Source: Curvibacter sp. AEP1-3 (GTDB taxonomy: Bacteria; Pseudomonadota; Gammaproteobacteria; Burkholderiales; Burkholderiaceae_C). Taken from it: a DNA stretch of 64,000 nucleotides. Of the stretch, positions 59,693 to 64,000 are shown piece after piece (position 1 is the first letter of the stretch; the number at the start of each line of letters is the position of its first letter). Location: the NCBI RefSeq assembly GCF_002163715.1, contig NZ_CP015698.1, forward strand, positions 3,512,201 to 3,576,200. Reading direction: 5' to 3'. The position numbers and the translations under genes are program-made. Below the pieces are notes generated by a model that saw only the letters and a list, made by a program, of their open reading frames with translations, did not search any database and had not been told where the DNA came from.

Positions 59693-59708
59693 AGCAACGA
59701 CAGTGCCA
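59693..59708 (-). promoter_or_regulatory. Sigma-54 (-24/-12) promoter of the SDR-ALDH-Liv operon
   Basis: On the minus strand TGGCAC-N5-TTGCT, a perfect match to the RpoN consensus, lies 42 bases before the SDR start. The divergent gene encodes a sigma-54 activator, which supports a real promoter. Confidence 0.9.
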
Positions 59709-59790
59709 TGTTTTTCAAAAAATTTAGTTGTTTAAATTCAATGACTTGCGATGCTTCATCGGGTTAAACCCTCAATCAAAACGCATGTTT

Positions 59791-59811
59791 TTGATCAATA
59801 ATTAATGATCA
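59791..59811. promoter_or_regulatory. Upstream activator sequence for the sigma-54 regulator
   Basis: A near-perfect palindrome (TGATCA-N8-TGATCA, 18 of 20 symmetric, preceded by TT) lies about 85-100 bases upstream of the -24 element. It resembles XylR/DmpR sites (TTGATCAATTGATCAA). A second TTGAT-like half-site pair lies at about 59773-59797. Confidence 0.7.
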
Positions 59812-59851
59812 CTAATGCATCTAAATTCGTTCTTTTTCAGGGTTATTGCAA

Positions 59852-61642
59852 ATGAAAAGTGCCGCTACTCGAGTTTCCTTGGTTGAACTCCAAAACAAGG
59901 TTTTTTCGTCACGAACCAGTGAAGATATCGACGAAGGTGCTGCTCCTACGCAGCGTGACTTGGCAGAGATTCTGAGTTTTTCACCCGGCGATGGCCGCAT
60001 TTGGATGAATGATCAACGCATGGTGTTGTGGCGCTCGTCGACATATGGCTCTCTGAGGAGTGAGCTGATTTCCAGCATGGGGCAAGAACAAGCCCGCTCG
60101 TTATTGACCCGCGTAGGGTATTCGGCGGGTGCTCGAGACGCCGAGTTGGTTCGCCGAATGTGGCCGGATAGTGACCCTGCCAATGCGTTCCATGCGGGTC
60201 CACGCATGCACAAGTTAGAGGGTGCTGTTCGGCCGGTGACCATTACTTTTGAATTTGACATTGCCCGAGGTGATTTTTTTGCCGACTACTGGTGGCATGA
60301 CTCCAGTGAGGATGATGAACATATTGCTGCATTTGGAATTGGCACAGAGTCAGCATGTTGGATGCAAGTGGGTTATGCCAGTGGCTATGCCAGTGCATTC
60401 ATGGGCAAACAAATCATCTACAGAGAAACCCAGTGCAGGTCCACAGGCGCGGAGGTATGTCGAATTACCGGCAAGCCAGCGGATCAATGGGACGATCCCG
60501 AACTGGATCTTCATTACTTCGACCCGGACTCATCAGCCAAGAGATTTCGTCGAAATTTGGCAATCCCAGTGGGTAACCCCTTGTCTCTCAATGGGTTGCC
60601 TGATGAAAGCTCGATTCCGTCTTCGGAACTGATCGGCATTTCTTCTACATTTAGCGCTGCCCGACATCTCATAGAGCGTGTAGCTCCTACACAGGCAACG
60701 GTTTTATTCCAAGGTGCCTCGGGTGTAGGGAAAGAATTGTTTGCGCAGACGCTTCACAATATAAGTCCACGTGCGGGGCAACCATTCATCGCTTTGAACT
60801 GCGCTGCTATTCCTGACACTTTGGTTGAGTCCGAGCTTTTTGGAGTTGAACGCGGAGCGTTTACCGGTGCGAGCATATCGAGGGCGGGCCGCTTTGAGCG
60901 CGCCGACAAAGGTACCCTGTTTTTGGATGAGATTGGCTCACTTAGCTATGTCGCACAAGGTAAGCTTTTAAGAGCCCTGCAAGAGCGCTCAATTGAACGT
61001 GTGGGTGGCAGCAAACTCATCAAAGTGGATGTGCGTGTCATCGCGGCGACTAATGTGGACCTTAGGGACGAAGTTGCAGCAGGCCGCTTTCGGGAGGACT
61101 TGCTCTTCAGATTGAATGTTTTTCCTATCCACTTGCCGCCACTCAAAGACCGTCGGGATGACATACCTTTGTTAATGGAGATTTTTCTGCGTCGGTATTG
61201 CACTTTGCACAACCGGGATGTCCCCGGATACACACCGAGGGCAGTTCGAACACTTTTGCAATACGACTTCCCTGGCAACATTCGCGAGCTCCAGAACTTG
61301 GTAGAGAGGGGAGTCATCATGGCCGACCAAGGTGAACCCATCGACGTCCATCACTTGTTTAGAAGCGGTGAAGTGTCGGTTATCGAAACCATGGGTTTGA
61401 GTGAGCGCGGTCAACTGTCCGACTCGCCCGGTATTGAGGGCGTCATGCACATGAGTTCGCGTGCAGAAAAACCCGCCAAAAAAGACGGGGCCCATAGTGC
61501 ATCTTCCCCCCGCGACCCCGATCATCAGAAGTACCGTAAGGCACTAGTTGCAGCGCGTTACAACATAGCCGAGGCTGCCCGAAGCCTAAACCTGACCCGC
61601 GCGCAATTGTCTTACCGTCTCAAACGTGCGGGCATCAAGTAG
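59852..61642 (+). CDS. XylR/DmpR-type sigma-54-dependent transcriptional activator
   Basis: A 596-residue activator. Residues 20-125 resemble XylR_N; residues 140-205 a V4R effector domain ([17 protein letters not shown]); residues 225-460 the AAA+ core with Walker A GASGVGKE (288-295) and the sigma-54 contact GAFTGA (335-340); residues about 555-595 a Fis-type HTH. The V4R/XylR_N pairing points to direct sensing of an aromatic compound. The ATG at 59852 has AGGG nine bases upstream. It is divergent from the SDR operon. Confidence 0.92.
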   Translation: MKSAATRVSLVELQNKVFSSRTSEDIDEGAAPTQRDLAEILSFSPGDGRIWMNDQRMVLWRSSTYGSLRSELISSMGQEQARSLLTRVGYSAGARDAELVRRMWPDSDPANAFHAGPRMHKLEGAVRPVTITFEFDIARGDFFADYWWHDSSEDDEHIAAFGIGTESACWMQVGYASGYASAFMGKQIIYRETQCRSTGAEVCRITGKPADQWDDPELDLHYFDPDSSAKRFRRNLAIPVGNPLSLNGLPDESSIPSSELIGISSTFSAARHLIERVAPTQATVLFQGASGVGKELFAQTLHNISPRAGQPFIALNCAAIPDTLVESELFGVERGAFTGASISRAGRFERADKGTLFLDEIGSLSYVAQGKLLRALQERSIERVGGSKLIKVDVRVIAATNVDLRDEVAAGRFREDLLFRLNVFPIHLPPLKDRRDDIPLLMEIFLRRYCTLHNRDVPGYTPRAVRTLLQYDFPGNIRELQNLVERGVIMADQGEPIDVHHLFRSGEVSVIETMGLSERGQLSDSPGIEGVMHMSSRAEKPAKKDGAHSASSPRDPDHQKYRKALVAARYNIAEAARSLNLTRAQLSYRLKRAGIK

Positions 61643-61656
61643 TTTTCTTCCACAGA

Positions 61657-61701
61657 AAGACGAAAGCCCCGCAGGCATTCACCTGCGGGGCCTCGGTCTT
61701 T
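61657..61701. terminator. Convergent hairpin terminator
   Basis: A 10-bp GC-rich stem (GCCCCGCAGG / CCTGCGGGGC; 61666-61691) is flanked by an outer AAAGAC/GTCTTT pairing. It lies between the sigma-54 activator and xylA stops and probably serves both. Confidence 0.7.
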
Positions 61702-61721
61702 CCGCTTGCTAGCGAATCAAC

Positions 61722-63038
61722 TCAGATGTAGCTGTTCAGCAGGTTCTCAATCCGCTCCTGGCGGCCGGAGACGGGTTGCACGTCCACGTTCTGGTCCAGC
61801 ACGCGTTGGGCTACGGCGTCCAGGCTGAGCTTGCCGGTCAGTACGTCCTGACCGAAGCTGCCTTTCCAGCCTGCGTAGCGGTCTTCGGTCACTTGGGCGA
61901 ACTTGCCGTCGGTGATCATCTTCTCGGCAATCAGCAGGGCGCGGGCGGAAACGTCCATGCCGCCGATGTGGCCGTGGAAGATGTCTTCGGGGTCGATGCT
62001 CTGGCGGCGCACTTTGGCGTCAAAGTTCAGGCCGCCGGTGGTGAAGCCGCCGCCCTTCAGGATCAGGTACATCGCCAGCGCAGTTTCGGGGATGTTGTTG
62101 GGGAACTGGTCGGTGTCCCAGCCGCACTGCATGTCGCCGCGGTTCATGTCGATGGAGCCGAAGATGCCCAGGTCAATCGCCGTGGCAATTTCATGCTCAA
62201 AGCTGTGGCCCGACAGGGTGGCGTGGTTAGCTTCAATGTTGACCTTGATTTCCTTCTCCAGACCGTAGCGGCACAGGAAGCCGTAGACGGTGGCAGTGTC
62301 AAAGTCGTACTGGTGCTTGGAGGGTTCGCGGGGCTTGGGTTCGAGCAGGATGGTGCCCTTGAAGCCGATCTTGTGCTTGTACTCCACCACCATGTTCAGG
62401 AAGCGGCCCATCTGGTCCAGCTCGTGGCCCATGCGGGTGTTGAGCAGGGTCTCGTAACCTTCGCGGCCGCCCCACAGCACGTAGTTTTCGCCGCCCAGTT
62501 TCAGGGTGGCGTCCATGGCTTCTTTCACCTGCAGGGCGCCCATGGCAAAGATTTCGGGGTTGGGGTTGGTGGCCGCGCCCGACATGAAGCGGCGGTGTGA
62601 AAAGAGGTTGGCTGTGCCCCACAGCAGCTTCATGCCGGTGGCTTGCTGCTTGGCGCCCAGAATATCCACCATCTCGCGCAGGTTGTTCACGCTCTCACGC
62701 GGGGTGGCGCCTTCGGGGGCCACGTCGCGGTCGTGGAAGCAGTAGTAGGGCGCGCCCAGCTTGGTAAAAAACTCAAACGCGACTTCGGCCTTGGCCTTGG
62801 CGGCGGCCATGGGGTCGGTCATGGAGTGCCAAGGGCGCTGGAAGGTGTCGCCACCAAACGGGTCCAGCCCGTTCCAGCAGAAGGTGTGCCAGTAGCAGCT
62901 GGCAAAGCGCAGGTGCTCTTCCATGCGCTTGCCCAGGACCATGCGGTCTTTGTCGTACCACTTGAAGGCCAGCGGGTTGGTGGACTGCGGGCCTTCATAG
63001 GCAACGGGCGCCGCGACGGTGGGGAAGTAATTGCTCAT
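61722..63038 (-). CDS. xylA: Xylose isomerase
   Basis: A 438-residue cytoplasmic metal-dependent isomerase converting D-xylose to D-xylulose. Typical features are [12 protein letters not shown] (catalytic His), [44 protein letters not shown] with metal ligands, and [22 protein letters not shown] lies before the ATG. It comes after xylB on the same strand with an 81-base gap. Confidence 0.95.
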   Translation of the reverse strand: MSNYFPTVAAPVAYEGPQSTNPLAFKWYDKDRMVLGKRMEEHLRFASCYWHTFCWNGLDPFGGDTFQRPWHSMTDPMAAAKAKAEVAFEFFTKLGAPYYCFHDRDVAPEGATPRESVNNLREMVDILGAKQQATGMKLLWGTANLFSHRRFMSGAATNPNPEIFAMGALQVKEAMDATLKLGGENYVLWGGREGYETLLNTRMGHELDQMGRFLNMVVEYKHKIGFKGTILLEPKPREPSKHQYDFDTATVYGFLCRYGLEKEIKVNIEANHATLSGHSFEHEIATAIDLGIFGSIDMNRGDMQCGWDTDQFPNNIPETALAMYLILKGGGFTTGGLNFDAKVRRQSIDPEDIFHGHIGGMDVSARALLIAEKMITDGKFAQVTEDRYAGWKGSFGQDVLTGKLSLDAVAQRVLDQNVDVQPVSGRQERIENLLNSYI

Positions 63039-63119
63039 GGCGTTTCCTCGGGGTTGTTTAGTTGTGTGGTCGAATTAAATCATGAAAGGGCGCCCTTGTG
63101 GATCAAGGGCTTACCCGTA

Positions 63120-64000
63120 TCAGCGGTACAGGCTGCGGAAAGTGGCGTAGCGCTCCAGCAGCAGGGGCTGCTCGGCGGCATCGGGGCGGAAGGTGGCGTC
63201 TACCTCGGGGCTCAGGCACACATCGGCCTGCGCAGCGCCTGTGGCCAGCCAGCCCAGGCGGGCCGCGCCCAGGGCGCCACCTACGGCTGAGCTGCCGTGG
63301 GTGACGATTTCCACATCCAGCGCGGTGGCCAGCTGCTGCGCCCAGAAGGTGCTGCGCGCGCCGCCGCCCACCAGCGAAAGGCGGTTTACGGTGCTGCCCG
63401 CTGCATTAAGGGCGGCCAGACCGTCTTTGAGGCCGAAGGTCACGCCTTCAATGACGGCGTAGCCCAGGCGGGCGGCGTCGGTGTCAAAGCTCAGGCCGTG
63501 GAAGCTGCCGCGCACATTGGCGTCGTTGTGCGGGGTGCGCTCGCCACCCAGGTAAGGCAAAAACAGGGGCGATGCCGCGCGCTGCGCTGCGCTCAGGGCA
63601 CCGGCCTTTTCTGCCACCACACCGGCGTTGGGCGCGCCCAGCAGGTCGGTGACCCACTGCAGGCTGCTGGCGGCAGAGAGCATTACGCTCATTTGGTGCC
63701 AGCGGCCGGGCACCGCGTGGCAGAACGCGTGGGTGGCGCTGGCCGCGTTGGGCTGGTAGCTGGGCGTCACCACAAACAGCACGCCGCTGGTGCCCAGCGA
63801 CAAGAAGCCCTGGCCGCTGTCCACCGCACCCATGCCCACCGCGCTGGCGGCGTTGTCGCCCGCGCCACCGGCCACCACGATGCCGGGGTGCAGGCCCAGC
63901 AGACGGGCCACATCGGTTTTGAGCAAACCACCAGGGGCGCTGCCCTCTACCAGGCGGGGCATGTGGCTGCGGTTCAGGTTGGTAAGGGCGAGCAGTGCGT
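63120..64000 (-). CDS. xylB: Xylulokinase (N-terminal part outside window)
   Basis: The frame stays open to the right edge, giving the last about 293 residues of a FGGY-family kinase. LNRSHMPRLVEG, GAGDNAASAVGMGAVDSGQGFLSLGTSG (ATP-site and Asp), LPYLGGERTPHND and VGGGARSTFWAQQLA are xylulokinase hallmarks. It phosphorylates D-xylulose and pairs with xylA. The order is xylB then xylA. Confidence 0.93.
   Translation of the reverse strand, partial: ALLALTNLNRSHMPRLVEGSAPGGLLKTDVARLLGLHPGIVVAGGAGDNAASAVGMGAVDSGQGFLSLGTSGVLFVVTPSYQPNAASATHAFCHAVPGRWHQMSVMLSAASSLQWVTDLLGAPNAGVVAEKAGALSAAQRAASPLFLPYLGGERTPHNDANVRGSFHGLSFDTDAARLGYAVIEGVTFGLKDGLAALNAAGSTVNRLSLVGGGARSTFWAQQLATALDVEIVTHGSSAVGGALGAARLGWLATGAAQADVCLSPEVDATFRPDAAEQPLLLERYATFRSLYR

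Noticed and set aside
1..64000. CRISPR arrays, tRNA or rRNA genes, insertion sequences with transposase
   Set aside because: I saw no regular short direct repeats with spacers, no cloverleaf-type sequence with a conserved T-arm, and no transposase domain.

Overview
The window looks like chromosomal DNA of a high-GC betaproteobacterium, most likely Comamonadaceae (Rhodoferax/Polaromonas-like). This rests on the ImuA-ImuB-DnaE2 mutasome, an AlkB hydroxylase, PEP-CTERM proteins, an IolC-IolJ fusion, many Liv-type and DMT transporters, and a dispersed ~60-bp repeat whose copies sit inside genes. The genus is inferred from gene content and not proven. Both ends cut through genes: an acyl-CoA synthetase on the left and xylulokinase on the right.

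Layout. 0-9 kb: housekeeping and accessory metabolism (acyl-CoA synthetase, cysteine hydrolase, a coupled DUF1272-EamA-GlxA set, SDR, Bcr/CflA efflux, NlpC/P60 lipoprotein, flavin reductase, HD protein, a PEP-CTERM protein). 9.3-11.7 kb: imuA-imuB behind a LexA box. 11.7-21.2 kb: lactate permease, DUF1993, thioesterase, transglutaminase-like protein, an Lrp/EamA divergent pair, SDR, dienelactone hydrolase, and an AraC regulator divergent from alkB. 21.2-24.9 kb: a lower-GC island that reads as integron gene cassettes without an integrase (CALIN), with attC-like sites between small minus-strand genes. 24.9-28.4 kb: dnaE2 with its own LexA box. 28.5-34.2 kb: a second PEP-CTERM protein, a PagL-like outer-membrane protein, a CheX-type/CheY pair and a DUF3857 transglutaminase-TPR protein. 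34.4-43.6 kb: a complete myo-inositol catabolic cluster (rpiR-type regulator and iolG divergent from iolC/J-D-E-B-A). 43.7-48.5 kb: GntR regulator, class III aminotransferase and glutamine synthetase-like gene, divergent from an MFS transporter across palindromic operators. 48.6-52.4 kb: FMN reductase, a MoaF-like and a tandem SnoaL-like secreted protein, and an AraC regulator. 52.6-61.6 kb: a seven-gene operon (SDR, aldehyde dehydrogenase, five Liv-type ABC transporter genes) divergent from a XylR/DmpR-type sigma-54 activator. 61.7-64 kb: xylB-xylA.

How genes work together. The sigma-54 unit looks self-contained. The regulator should sense an aromatic effector, bind an upstream palindrome, and drive a consensus -24/-12 promoter 42 bases before the SDR gene. 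The operon then imports a ligand and oxidises an alcohol to an aldehyde and an acid. The inositol cluster covers the route from myo-inositol to acetyl-CoA and DHAP without an encoded importer in the window. The SOS mutasome is split into two LexA-controlled loci 13 kb apart.

Most unusual points: (1) a ~60-bp repeat family inserted in coding sequences, with five of seven copies in imuB and dnaE2, three of them read in the same frame, and one copy supplying the stop codon of an MFS gene; (2) an additional palindromic insertion within dnaE2; (3) the integrase-less cassette cluster; (4) the sigma-54 aromatic alcohol uptake/oxidation operon.
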